This document shows, one piece after another, positions 24,203 to 35,089 of a stretch of DNA of 64,000 nucleotides. The notes beneath the pieces are model-generated. The model saw nothing but the letters and a program-made list of their open reading frames with translations. It made no database searches and was not told the DNA's origin. The position numbers were made by a program, and so were the translations under genes. Positions within the stretch are counted from its first letter, which is position 1. Every line of letters starts with the position of its first letter. Source of the stretch: Deinandra increscens subsp. villosa (taxonomy: Eukaryota; Streptophyta; Magnoliopsida; Asterales; Asteraceae); the NCBI GenBank assembly GCA_039602395.1, contig JBCNJP010000014.1, positions 992,001-1,056,000 of the forward strand. Direction: 5' to 3'.

Positions 24203-24589
24203 GAGTAAATTACAAATTTTGTCTTTTAGGTCTGCACGTTTTGCAAGTTTTATCATTTAATAATAACACCGGATGTCCTTTAAATTTCACAAATTTTCAC
24301 TCATTGTCCTCTGGCCTAACAAACCTTACACCGAGTGTATTTTATATTGTAAAAAAGTTACACTCAGTGTCCTTTGACATAACGAACAAAATCGGATCAA
24401 AAGACACCGAGTGAAACTTTTAAAGTTTAAAGGACACTTAATGTCAAACTTTTCATCAATTGTCCTTTGAAGGTAAATAATAAAACTGCAAACATGCAAA
24501 CCTAAAAGACAAAATTTATAAAACCTAAAAGACAAAATTTATAATTCACTCAACGTGCGAACCTAAAAGACAAAATTTATAATTCACTC
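24203..24589. mobile_element. Fold-back MITE with triplicated right end
   Basis: Left end GAGTAAATTACAAATTTTGT then CTTTTAGGTCTGCACGTT; the right end on the minus strand reads GAGTGAATTATAAATTTTGT then CTTTTAGGTTCGCACGTT. The right terminal block CCTAAAAGACAAAATTTATA is present three times in a row (about 24501-24580). The body contains complementary blocks around TGTCCTTTRA. A similar single arm starts near 62891. Confidence 0.75.
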
Positions 24590-25300
24590 AAAGTTAATTA
24601 AATTATAGTACAGTCATAATGTGGGCTAAACTGAAACTGAAGCAAAAGGTTTGAGAGACCCAAATGACTGCACTACCAATAAGACTAGCCCAAGCCCGTA
24701 TTTTATCGGATTAAGCCCAGTTTTGTATTCTACATTGGACGTTTTATTTTTATTTGACTTTGTTTCCATGCATTTACAAATTCAAACATAATTTTTGTAA
24801 AGTATATTAATAGGGAAAGTTCTAGATCAAAGTCAAAGTTATACATATATTTACCTCTAACAAAGTAACAAGCATTAAGCATATATGACCGACCCATATC
24901 AGATAATATAATACATAGTGGAAGATATAAATTTAGAAATAAGATAAGAAGGTTATACGGCTATCCCTCTAAAATACTCTTTTAGGCCTATCAGGTCGAT
25001 TTTTTTTGTTTAATATAAAAACAGTAAGACCAATTTACTTTAGCTCAGGATTTAATGGTTTTTGTTTTTCAGTTGCATTGCAAAAAGTTGAATATTGTAT
25101 CGATACAACGATTAATGATTTTTCCCCCTACTTTAATTCATTATTATTGACAATAAAAATAACTGATCGTTCATAAAAGAAAAATAAGATAGATAACAGA
25201 CCATTCTCATCTAAACTGGGTTCACAACACACGATAACTAACTAACCATTGGGTATAACCACCCAATCCCAAACACATATTACACGAAAAGCTAAGCAAC
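24590..25300. other. NOP10 downstream region
   Basis: Intergenic. The first few hundred bases left of 25301 should include the NOP10 3' UTR on the minus strand. AATAAAAAT-type sequences (for example at 25151) could serve for polyadenylation, but no site can be fixed. Confidence 0.4.
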
Positions 25301-26877
25301 TCAGTATTTGCGAGCCGGTTTTTGAGTCGGCAGCAAGCCAAAACGTTTCTTCAACAAAACTCTTTGCCTCGAGAATTTGTCATCTGGTGAAAACCGAGCT
25401 GCAAAACAAGCAGTATCCAAGAATGTTGTTTTAACAGACAGGAATAAGCATTTAGAATCAAGATTTTGTAAAATTTGCAAGAGTACTTGAGAATTTGTTA
25501 TCTGGTGAAAAGGAACCATATACAACTATAAATTCAAAAAGTTCCACAAAACCGCACAAGCAATTATGTTGCCTGTTGTACTGCTACCGTTAATACCTAT
25601 TTGACCCATTACACAACCCGTCCAAACCACTCAATTTGCAACCTATGCTATTTGTGATATAGAAGTGTTTACAAAAATCTACACGAACTTTAATGTCCAG
25701 AGGGAGAACAGGAGTGACAGTTTTAAAGGCACATACCAGGATGAGCGGACTGTGTGGCCAATCCAAGAGGTGATTCTTTCTGCAAGCCAATAAAAAGTAA
25801 ACAATATGTTCAATTAACTGTTTAAAATTATGTTTTGTGTCAAATGATCAAACAGGGAACAATATCAGCTATCTGTATAAAGAGGATGGCTGTATACATA
25901 CCATATATTTACACTTTTACAGATGTTTCATCAGACTTGAAATCAGAAAAATTGAAGTTTTAGTGAACCAAAAAAAAACAAACTTCCAGATTACTGCTGC
26001 CAAACTTTTGCAAAATGATAAATTCCCAAAAATTTTATCTTACGGTTTTAGCACATGATGGGAATGGTTCTGATTAAATGATGAGAAGGATATAAAGATA
26101 AGACCAATAAAGAAATGAGCCTTAATAGCTTCATATGCATAATATGTTACCCATAGCAACATACTTGTTTGTTTGACAAAACAAATAAACAATTAACCAC
26201 CACCGCTTCATATTGTATGGTTTAATGATGCAAATGTTCATGTAAGATTAACAGACAGACAAAGTCAAAATGCACGATAATGGTTTCAAAACAAGGATTA
26301 TTCATTACAAACACCAGACTATGAAACACGAGAATTTGGGGGAAAAGATGAAGACTTTCAAATAGAGAAATAAAGTGCAGTATTAAGGACAAAATATAAC
26401 ACGTAATTAGTTATTTGCCGGTATGTTCATACTTCATAAACCACTAAAACCAACTGAACCACCACCTAAATCGAAGCAAGTCAGCCAGTTTAACAGGTCT
26501 GAGATTCATATTGTACAGTTCACAGTCCTGGTTTTACAGTCAGTCCCTTCGGAAACTGGAACACGCTTACCCTTTTCTATTTGTTTATCTGTCTCATTTT
26601 TTTAGTATACATCACTATTTAAAAAATCATAGGCAGACTAACAATTTTGTTGAGAAAAAAACAAGTGCAAAAGATCAAACCACAAAAACTAAAATTTAAA
26701 CAGGCAGACAGCAAAACCATAGCTAGCAGAATTTGCATAAGAACAAGTAGAACACACAAACAATACAGTAAACAACCCTAATTACCCTAATTTGCAGCTT
26801 TTTAAGTAACTTTAAAAACGAACCTTTGTGGTGTAAACCTTATCACCATTCTCGTTAATGTAAAACTGGAGATACAT
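25301..26877 (-). CDS. NOP10: NOP10, H/ACA ribonucleoprotein complex subunit 3
   Basis: NOP10 is a core protein of H/ACA snoRNPs, which guide rRNA pseudouridylation in the nucleolus together with the dyskerin/CBF5 synthase, GAR1 and NHP2. Three coding exons were read: 26824-26877 (18 codons, MYLQFYINENGDKVYTTK), 25737-25779 (KESPLGLATQSAHP plus one base) and 25301-25398 (ARFSPDDKFSRQRVLLKKRF, then GLLPTQKPARKY and stop). They sum to 195 nt, or 64 residues, the usual NOP10 length. All splice sites are GT-AG with phases that close exactly. The family hallmarks Y-x-x-N-E/N-G-D-K-V-Y-T, SAHPARFSPDDK.S-R and LLKKRF are present. An upstream 5' UTR exon is inferred at 27213 to about 27270, joined at 26893. 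There are no stops or frameshifts, so the gene looks functional. Introns are 1,044 and 338 bp. Confidence 0.95.
25486..25512 (-). repeat. Partial duplication of NOP10 exon 3 inside its intron
   Basis: TGAGAATTTGTTATCTGGTG followed by AAAAGGAACC closely matches exon-3 sequence at 25372-25397 (CGAGAATTTGTCATCTGGTG then AAAACCGAGC). It lies in the 338-bp intron about 115 bp away, in the same orientation. It retains no acceptor and seems inert. Confidence 0.75.
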
Positions 26878-27212
26878 CTTCGTTAAGTATATCCTGCAAG
26901 AGCCACAAACGCATACGGTCAGTATTATAATCAGATTTGTATCTACATAACTACATATCATAAGAAAATCAACAGTTAGTTAATGCGCTAAGTAATAACT
27001 GTCGAAAGAAATCTTATCAGTTTTAAATCCAATGCAGGAAGACTGTTGATACATACTCCAATTTATTAACTAATGAAAACCTCCGATTGAAAGGCTAAAT
27101 CAAAACTTAATAATTCGGAAGATAAACCGTTAAATGCTAGCAAAATTAAACCGGAAAATTAGCAGCAACCGCTGGAAATTGAAGCATTTAAGAAAACGGA
27201 GTGAGAGAAAAC

Positions 27213-27302
27213 CTTGATTTGCCGGAGAAGAAAGTAAGAAATATCTTCCGATTGTAGACGGCGAGTTTTTTTTTTAGGGTTCTAGGGTTTTAGGGCTTTA
27301 TA
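27213..27302 (-). promoter_or_regulatory. NOP10 5' UTR exon and core promoter
   Basis: On the minus strand TATAAAG (27302-27296) is followed by telo-box sequences AAACCCTAG (27290-27282) and AACCCTAAA. A leader then ends CAAATCAAG before GTTTTC (donor at 27212). The leader intron spans 26894-27212. Telo-boxes near the start site are typical of plant ribosome-biogenesis genes, which suits NOP10. Confidence 0.6.
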
Positions 27303-27368
27303 GTATCATCCAATCGCGGCAACAATGCGATGACATTTGTACAAAAGCGACCCTGAACTTTATACTAA

Positions 27369-27877
27369 GGAAAATTGGATTTAAATAATCTCAGGTTTTC
27401 TTTATTGGCAACTGATAATCCCACATTAAACATTGGCATCTGTTAGTCCCACAATTACACTTGTTTATTTCCAATGGTCCCTCCGCTAAAAATTTTTACG
27501 GAGTTAACGGAAAATTAATGAAAAGTGACGTGGCTGGTGAAGGCTGCCGCCGGCGACCTCCAAACCGCCAGAAAACGACTAAAACCCCAAAAATACATCC
27601 ATTATTTCACTTTAATGTCATGAAACGATATATTTTTAACATGAAACAAAATATTTTTAACTTGATTAATGACATTAAAGTGAAAGAATGGATGTGTTTC
27701 TGTGGTTTTGGTCATTTTCCGGCTGTTTGGAGGTCGCCGGTGGCAGCCTTCACCAGCCACGTCACTTTTCATTAATTTTCCGTTAACTCCGTTAAACTTT
27801 TTAACGGAGGGACCATTGGAAATAAACAAGTGTAAATGTGGGACTAACAGATGCCAATATTAAATGTGGGATTATTA
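27369..27877. mobile_element. Fold-back element upstream of NOP10, right end lost
   Basis: Left end GGAAAATTGGATTTAAATAA, then a 200-bp arm. That arm includes CAAACCGCCAGAAAACGACT and is mirrored by AGGTCGCCGGTGGCAGCCTT and AACGGAGGGACCATTGGAAA on the right. The arms give look-alike peptides on both strands (starting MFISNGPSAKNF and MFISNGPSVKKF), which is a signature of the palindrome and not of coding. The right arm stops at GTGGGATTATTA, about 45 bp short of the left terminus, exactly where the next fold-back begins. It starts only about 65 bp upstream of the NOP10 TATA box. Confidence 0.75.
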
Positions 27878-28222
27878 AGCTAACACCCCGTTAACTTTTA
27901 ATGACAAACCCCCCCCCCCCCCCACGTGACAAAAACGTGAGGGCAATTTTGACAATTTAACATTAACTCACATATTAAAACTCATCGATCCAAATCAAAA
28001 CCTCAATTCTTCAGTCGTTCTCATCTCCAATCATCTACGAACTAGGGTTTTCGGCAGTTCTAAGATGATCGGAGAAGAGAACGGCTGGAGAATTGAGGTT
28101 TGGATTTGGATCGATGGGTTTTAATATGTGGGGGTAATGTTAACTGTCAAGATTGCCCTCATGTTTTTGTCACGTGGGGGGGGGGGGGGGGCTTGTTGTT
28201 AAAAGTTAACGGGGAGTTAGCT
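27878..28222. mobile_element. Second fold-back, 345 bp, with C15 and G16 runs in its arms
   Basis: Begins AGCTAACACCCCGTTAACTT and ends AAGTTAACGGGGAGTTAGCT, an almost perfect inverted repeat. Each arm then carries a homopolymer: C15 at 27909-27923, and G16 at 28176-28191. Both are next to CACGTGACAAAAACRTGAGG or its complement. The centre has CTCATCGATCCAAATC and its mirror. It is flanked by TA on both sides. Confidence 0.8.
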
Positions 28223-28304
28223 TAATACCCCTTTATGAAACAAAATTAAAAGTTGCTACCTTATGTTGTTACATCCATAAATTAGTACCCTAGGTTGTTA
28301 CTAT

Positions 28305-28804
28305 NNNNNNNNNNNNNNNNNNNNNNNNNNNNNNNNNNNNNNNNNNNNNNNNNNNNNNNNNNNNNNNNNNNNNNNNNNNNNNNNNNNNNNNNNNNNNNNN
28401 NNNNNNNNNNNNNNNNNNNNNNNNNNNNNNNNNNNNNNNNNNNNNNNNNNNNNNNNNNNNNNNNNNNNNNNNNNNNNNNNNNNNNNNNNNNNNNNNNNNN
28501 NNNNNNNNNNNNNNNNNNNNNNNNNNNNNNNNNNNNNNNNNNNNNNNNNNNNNNNNNNNNNNNNNNNNNNNNNNNNNNNNNNNNNNNNNNNNNNNNNNNN
28601 NNNNNNNNNNNNNNNNNNNNNNNNNNNNNNNNNNNNNNNNNNNNNNNNNNNNNNNNNNNNNNNNNNNNNNNNNNNNNNNNNNNNNNNNNNNNNNNNNNNN
28701 NNNNNNNNNNNNNNNNNNNNNNNNNNNNNNNNNNNNNNNNNNNNNNNNNNNNNNNNNNNNNNNNNNNNNNNNNNNNNNNNNNNNNNNNNNNNNNNNNNNN
28801 NNNN
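28305..28804. other. Assembly gap (500 N)
   Basis: Exactly 500 N. The left flank (28223-28304) is unique sequence; the right flank lies inside a (TA)n-bounded element whose left end is therefore missing. The homopolymer-rich fold-back just to the left may have stopped the assembly. Confidence 1.
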
Positions 28805-29292
28805 ACTCTAACATATTTATCAATTAAATATTAGAATGTTTAATTTGATTACACATATGTAACCTTCAATTTTTTCTTGAAAAATATATACATGAAATTA
28901 CTGTTAAACGAATGTATATTACACAGTTGTAACAAAATGTGTATACGTTGATTAGTTATTGTTACAACAGTGTAACAATCGTTACTCTAAAGATGAACTG
29001 GTGATCAATGATTTTTTTATCTTTTAAAAATTTGGTTTTATTTTTCTTTTTTCTAAAATTTAGTCTGAAATTTGAAATCTAAGGAGAGAGATAGAGATAT
29101 ATTTTAGGAAACAGGAGACTGGAGAGAGAAATTGCTTAAAACATTTATTAATAAAAATTTCATTTATCTATTATGTTTTTCATTAAACCCCTAAAATTTA
29201 CATTTTGTCCTTATTTGATCTCAACCATTAATTTTAAATCAATGGTTAGAAAAGGGTTTTCCAAGTTTTTTGGGTTTTCCATAGAACCCTAC

Positions 29293-29294
<2 letters not shown>
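28805..29294. mobile_element. Right part of (TA)n-bounded element J
   Basis: The right end, read on the minus strand, is GGGTAGGGTTCTATGGAAAACCC directly next to a (TA)n tract. It resembles the start of the element to its right (GGGTTGGGGTTAAATGGAACCC). The interior has palindromic ACACATATGTAA, GTTACAACAGTGTAAC and ACACAGTTGTAAC motifs. The left end is lost in the gap. Confidence 0.6.

Positions 29295-29329
<35 letters not shown>
29295..29329. repeat. (AT)n linker between elements J and A
   Basis: Uninterrupted alternating AT of 35 bp with an element terminus on each side. Confidence 0.95.
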
Positions 29330-29333
<4 letters not shown>

Positions 29334-29995
29334 TGGGGTTAAATGGAACCCTTGTTGAGTTGAAGAATCATTGGAACCCAAATCTATGGCTCACAATTGT
29401 CCACATCTACATATATAAAAGAGTAACAAAGTAAATTACCCAATCTCTCTCCTCTCTCCTATAACTTCTTTTCTCTCTCCTCTCTCCTCTCTCTTCTTTT
29501 CTCTCTCCTCTCTCCTCTCTTCTCTCTTCTCTTTTCTCCATCCTTTATCTTTTTTCCAAATTTTTTTCTTTTACCTTTTAAAACGTTTTTAAAATAACAA
29601 GAATATAAAACACGTATTTACAGATACGAAATGTTACATACGTAACTTTTTTTAGTCTGAACAAAAATATTACAATCAATGGCATATATATTCGCGAGTA
29701 CAAGTTAAATTTGAAAATAATTATTATAAAAAAAAGATTTTTTAACTACTGAAAACTCCTTTTAAAATGTTTTCGGGTGAGAGTGTAACTATTTTCTCAG
29801 ATGCGAAATGCTACATACGTAGCTTTTATTATCTGTTGTAAAGCAAAAAATTGACAAATATACCTAATTAAAAACATTACAGTTAACACCAAATATAACA
29901 CAATTAACAATATACATTTTGATATAACAAAGTATAATAAAACAAATAAAAAATTGTCATAAAAATTATATAATAAGCTACATAAACATCTAAAA

Positions 29996-30053
29996 CTATT
30001 TATTCTTCAGTTCTTGATAATTATCTTCATATTTGATAAAAAAATACATTCAC
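29996..30053 (-). pseudogene. Copy of the recurrent terminal exon (FFIKYEDNYQELKNK-stop)
   Basis: On the minus strand, CTTTGTAG is followed by an exon whose last 16 codons read F-F-I-K-Y-E-D-N-Y-Q-E-L-K-N-K-stop. It is the closest match to the copy at 107-154 (E-D-x-Y-Q-x-L-K-N). The intact acceptor and conserved stop suggest that it derives from a real last exon. Confidence 0.5.
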
Positions 30054-31297
30054 CTACAAAGAAAAACAAATTCATTAGTTTTATCTACATATATAACTCA
30101 TATATATTATTAGAAATATATGTTAAGCATTTAACACATGACATATAGACAAAAATAAAAATAAAAAACATCAAACAACTTACATCTTGAACATCAAAAA
30201 CGTTACATATGTAACGTTATCAAACAAAAAAATATGTAACTTTTATAAACAAGTTTAAACATATCAACAAGACACTTTAGCATAATTTTATGATTTTTAA
30301 TTAGCAAAAAATCAAGAAACAAGTTTAATTGATATATACATTTAACACATGGTATATAAACAGAAATTAAAAAAAACATCAAAAAGTTATATATTTAACT
30401 TAAAAGGTTACATATGTAGCATTATCGAACAAGTTACATATATAACTTGTATGAACAATATTAAACATAACAACAAGTTACACATGTAAAGTTACATATG
30501 TTTAATATCAAAAAGTTACACATGTAACATAAAAAAGTTGCATATTCAATATTAAAAAAGTTACACATGTAGCATTATAAAACAAGTTACATATAGAAAA
30601 ATCAAACAATTTCAATATTCAACATCAAAAAAGAGTTACATATGTACTATTATCAAAAAAGTTACATATGTAACTTGTATATGAACAATATTGGACTTAT
30701 CATTAAGCTACACATGTAGCATATTCAATGTCAAAAAAGTTACACATGTAGCATTATCAACATCAAAAAAGTTAAGTTAGATTTCATTTCTTAACATCAT
30801 CCAATGTCCAATACCGTTTCGTAGCATATAGCATCATCCAATGTCCAATACCGTTTCGTAGCATATAGCCATAGAAAAACCAAACTTAAGTAGAGACCTG
30901 CATAAGCACTCGTATAGTTGTATGTGTTGACTAGATATAATTGGAGAGAGAATGATGGTGAATTATACGGTTACATAAGAAACCTTATGTATCACATATT
31001 CAAAAGTGATTGTGTATTGAATCAACAACTTTTTACCTCAAAAGCAACAGGCACATGTATTTATGCTGTTCTCACAACTCATTAATCAAAGACAGGCTTC
31101 GTAAGGGGGGGGGGGGAGGAATGACAAAAAATCAGTCCATTTTAACAAATATTTCCATCCAATCGGCCCTAAAAAGTTAGATTTTAAAAATCGACTTCAC
31201 AAACCCTAAAATCGGTGGAAAACTCGATACACAAACGAAACCACAAATCAGACCGTAGTAACGATAGAAAGAAGGGCGAATCGAGTAAAAACAATAC

Positions 31298-31460
31298 CGT
31301 CATCATCAGGAACTTGGACCTGGAGAAAGAGGAGCTTGAATCCAGCGGTATTGGAGCGAATGATCTTGTTTAAAGTCCAATCGAACGCCGATTTGCTACT
31401 GATTGAAGCGTGTGGATATCCTTTGATGCTGGACTCGTTCACTCCGAGCATTATCCGAGT
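31298..31460 (-). pseudogene. Captured exon of a universal stress protein (USP/UspA-like) gene
   Basis: Minus-strand translation reads RIMLGVNESSIKGYPHASIS, SKSAFDWTLNKIIRSNTAGF, then KLLFLQVQVPDDDG, ending at GACG before GTATTG. This closely resembles the first-exon part of plant USP-domain proteins, where the strand, the SSK-x-AF-x-WTL helix and the LFLHVQVPDEDG strand precede an intron. The ATP-binding G-2x-G-9x-G motif lies in the C-terminal half of the domain and is absent. The flanking minus-strand sequence (31460-31760) is low-complexity Pro/Ser-rich and contains two copies of a RNHHLLQDLQPELPPS block, so the local sequence is duplicated. Lying inside a TIR element, it is a Pack-type capture. 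Confidence 0.75.
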
Positions 31461-32061
31461 CACGTCACCGGAGCTCGAACAGCGGCGGCTCCCGGAGCTC
31501 CTACTTCGCCGGTGCGCAAATAATAATCCGCCAGATCTGGAACAACGGAGGTGGGAGGTGGCGGTGACTGTGATGGTGGAGTAGATGGTGGTAGCTCCGG
31601 TTGCAGATCTTGAAGGAGATGATGGTTCCGGTCGACAACAGTGGTGACGATGAACGGTGCGAGTAGATGGTGGTAGCTCCGGTTGCAGATCTTGAAGGAG
31701 ATGATGGTTCCGGTCTTTAACAGCGGTGACGATGAATGCAGATCTTGAAGGAAATTCATGGTTTAGTTGAGATGCAAGAGTAATTGAGAGGAGATTTGGG
31801 TTGAAATCTGATGAAAATTTTGAATGAATATAGGAAATAGAGAAGAGTAGTTGTAGAAGTACACTGACAATCTGAGTAATAATTAAAAAAATCATGTTAA
31901 CATTACCTTTCTACCCCTAAAAGCAACTTTGCTAAGTAATTAAGGGATATAATTAAATCAAAATTCGAAATTTAATAAGAGCCATTGGATGAACTTGATC
32001 AATGGTTAAAAAGTGGGTTCCAAGGGTTCCCCAACTCAACAAGGGTTCCAATTTATCTTTT

Positions 32062-32064
<3 letters not shown>

Positions 32065-32122
<58 letters not shown>
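32065..32122. repeat. (TA)n linker between elements A and B
   Basis: 58 bp of pure TA shared by the right end of A and the left end of B. Confidence 0.95.
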
Positions 32123-32124
<2 letters not shown>

Positions 32125-33678
32125 AAGGGTAAAATGAAAACCATGTTGAGTTGGGAAAACTTTACAAACTCAATATGGACCATTGATCTACACCATCCTA
32201 TGGTTGAGATTTAATCTCTCATTTTTTATTTATTTTAATTAATTAAAAGCTTTATTTTAATGGTAAAAGGGTAGTTTAGGTATTAAATTTGTGTGCATTT
32301 TTCAATACTTGTACAAATCTGACATGCACAATATCATAAAGCAACCATTTCTTTTTCCAAGATCAAACCAATTTCAACCCTTACTTATTCAAAATTTCAC
32401 CGGACTATTCAAATCTTTCTTTTCTCCTTCTATTCTCCATTTTTAATTTTCAACTTTCATCCTCATTTCCAATTCCCTCTCCTCAGATCTGATAAACTCA
32501 CCATCACCACCTACCACCACCTCCATCCACAAATCCATCTATAGATTGAAAATAATTAAAGAGTAAAAAAAATCCCGCCACAGATCCATCAGCAGAGGAG
32601 GAGAGATATTGATTATTGTCTTTAGATTTGAGAAGAAGCCGTTGAAAAATCCCAGATCGCCATGAAGAACTCGATCTCATTCACCTCCTTCGTCGCTCCT
32701 CCCCACAACCACCGTCGTTCGATGAGGCGGAGACGGAGTCACCGTCGGATGTTCCTTCGCGGAGACAGAGTCACTGTCGAGATCTGAATCGGAAACTCAA
32801 AATCAAAGGTACCTGTTCCTCTACTCACCGTCTTAGGGTTTCAAAATTTAGGGATAAAGGCTGTAACCTGATCTTTTTTCTGACAAGTTTTCATACTAAA
32901 ATCCTAAAGTTCTTCAGATCTGGGAAAATAAAAAATTATATATAAAAGATAAATGCTTCAGATCTAAGTATACTTGATTAAAAAAGAAGATTCAAATCTT
33001 AAACTCAAATTTTGTTTGTAAGTGTTGTTATTAAAAAATCCATTCTTAATTTCCATTTAATTTGGTTTCTAAGTATTTAAACCGTGAATTTAAAACGATG
33101 CATTAGTGTGATTAGTAGATCTCTATATATGAAAATTACATATGTAAGAGTAGCTAATATGTATCATTCCCTTTGATATTTTTGTCTCTGTGATGTTTTT
33201 CTAAGCATGCTACAGATGTAAATTTACATTTTACATATGTATCATTCCCTTGGATATTTTTGTTTAGTTTAATGGTACACGCTTGTTACATATGTTTTTT
33301 TGTTCATGTTACGTGTGTAAATGTACACATGTATGATTCCGTTGGATTTTGTATGAGAAGTTGTCTCTATGATGTCTGTTTAATTATGTTACGTATGTGA
33401 ATTTACGTATGTGTTGTTCAATAATATAAATATACATATGTATTATAAATTAATTAACTAATCTGATAACATAAAGTACCAATTATTTAGAAATTTTAAT
33501 TAGTTATTATAGTTAGTATGTAAGATGACACAAAATGTTTAGTTCATATTTAACGATTTTACATATGTAATGTTTACATATGTAACATGCTACATCTCGT
33601 TATCTATCTAAATTTATATATGTAAAGGTATTTATGTAATGTTTTACGAGTATTAACTGATTAACATGTTTTTTATAG

Positions 33679-33737
33679 GTCAAAAGATTTTTTATGTCAA
33701 AGATGAAGATGGTTATCATGAACGGAATCATAATTAG
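33679..33737 (+). pseudogene. Copy of the recurrent terminal exon (FYVKDEDGYHERNHN-stop)
   Basis: TTTTTATAG acceptor, then an exon ending F-Y-V-K-D-E-D-G-Y-H-E-R-N-H-N-TAG. It is followed by GGTTATATATATAT and a TTTGTTATAGTTTTTGATCA block shared with the copy at 35033. Confidence 0.5.
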
Positions 33738-35032
33738 GTTATATATATATATTTTTAGCTTTGTTATAGTTTTTGATCATTTTTTAAATATGTTTTTAGT
33801 TCGTATGTTAATTGTGTAACGTTTATTGTTGATTGCAATTATTTCTTATAAATTAATAAAATTACATTTTTTTGTTACACATGTTTTAATGATTTAGATA
33901 TGTAACACGCAGTAACACATTACATATGTACCATGTAGAAAAAGAATATAACTATACCACTAATAATACATTTTAAAGAAATAATATACGAGGCATTTAA
34001 TTATTGACTCTTTTTTTTAAACAATGATGTTATATATGTAACTATACCAGTGGAGAAAAAAAAATTAACCCACCAATAAAATACATTTTATAGAAATAAG
34101 AAAAATATCATATCTAAACAATGACGTTACATATGTAACTATACGTTAATTTACTTACGTAATGATGTTACATATGTAAATTTACATACGTAATACTTAT
34201 GTAACACGCTGAGAAAATACATTTTATTTGAATGTTATGAGCTATAAATGTTACGTAAATAAATTTAAACATTTTTAATTGTATTTAATTCGACAATCGA
34301 CAAGTTTGATAAAACCTTAATATTTTCTCATGTTACATATGTAAATTTACCTATATACTTATGGTAATTCTTGTCAGAAATTTTAACGATGTTACATATG
34401 TAAAATGCTACATCTCGTTATCTATCTAAATTTACATATGTAAATTTACCTACGTAACATGCGTTGCTCACAAAATTTTAACAATGTGTTTTCTAGGCAT
34501 GTTACATATGTAAATTTACCTATATACTTATTTTAAATATTGTCAAAAATTTTAACGACGCAAATATACTTATGTAAATCTTTTAACAATGTTACATATG
34601 TATATTTACCCGTGTAACATATGTAACATGCTAACAATGTTACATATGTAACTTTATCTACGTATTATGGTAAATCTTGTAAGAATATTTAACGATATTA
34701 CATATGTAACATGTTATATCTCATTATCTATTAAAATTTACATATGTAAATGTACATATGTAAATTTTTAAGAGTATATTTAATAAAAATATTTTTGTCT
34801 ATCAAACACGCCTAAAGTTTCATGTATATTAACTGATTAACTTGCTTTTTTAAGAGTATATTTGAATCTTGTCAGAATTATATATATAAATATATGTATT
34901 CAATAAAAGTACAGATTTATGTATATAAACTTATGCTACATATATCATTTTGTGTAATGTTACAAATGTTACAAGCAGTTACATGTGTAACGTTTTACTT
35001 ATATTAACTAATGAACTTTGTTTTCTTTGTAG

Positions 35033-35089
35033 GTGAAGAAATTTTGTGTCAAAGATGAAGACGGTTATAAAAAATGGAAGCATAATTAG
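35033..35089 (+). pseudogene. Copy of the recurrent terminal exon (KKFCVKDEDGYKKWKHN-stop)
   Basis: CTTTGTAG acceptor, then V-K-K-F-C-V-K-D-E-D-G-Y-K-K-W-K-H-N-TAG. Relative to 33690-33737, the conserved core K-D-E-D-G-Y differs only by a silent GAT/GAC change. A TTAGCTTTGTTATACTTTTT block follows, as in the other copy. Confidence 0.5.

Larger units (their letters stand above)
29330..32064 (-). mobile_element. (TA)n-bounded TIR element A, 2,735 bp, with captured exons
   Basis: Left end GGGTTGGGGTTAAATGGAAC and, further in, CCCTTGTTGAGTTG; the right end on the minus strand reads GGGAAAAGATAAATTGGAAC and then CCCTTGTTGAGTTG. A CT-rich stretch (29440-29560) follows the left end. The interior 30180-30760 holds many GTTACATATGTAAC and GTTACACATGTAGC motifs. 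On the minus strand a GC-richer exon-like block lies at 31.3-31.8 kb and a small terminal exon at 29996-30053, with the palindrome array between them. It also contains a 37-bp tandem repeat (30795-30868) and a run of 13 G near 31106. No transposase is present. Confidence 0.75.

Noticed and set aside
27461..27829. Two similar peptides on opposite strands (MFISNGPSAKNF and MFISNGPSVKKF)
   Set aside because: They arise because the fold-back arms are complementary; they are not a gene pair.
31248..31895. 215-codon minus-strand ORF as an intact gene
   Set aside because: Only its C-terminal third is USP-like. The N-terminal part is low-complexity and internally duplicated, and the end reads into the intron past the donor.
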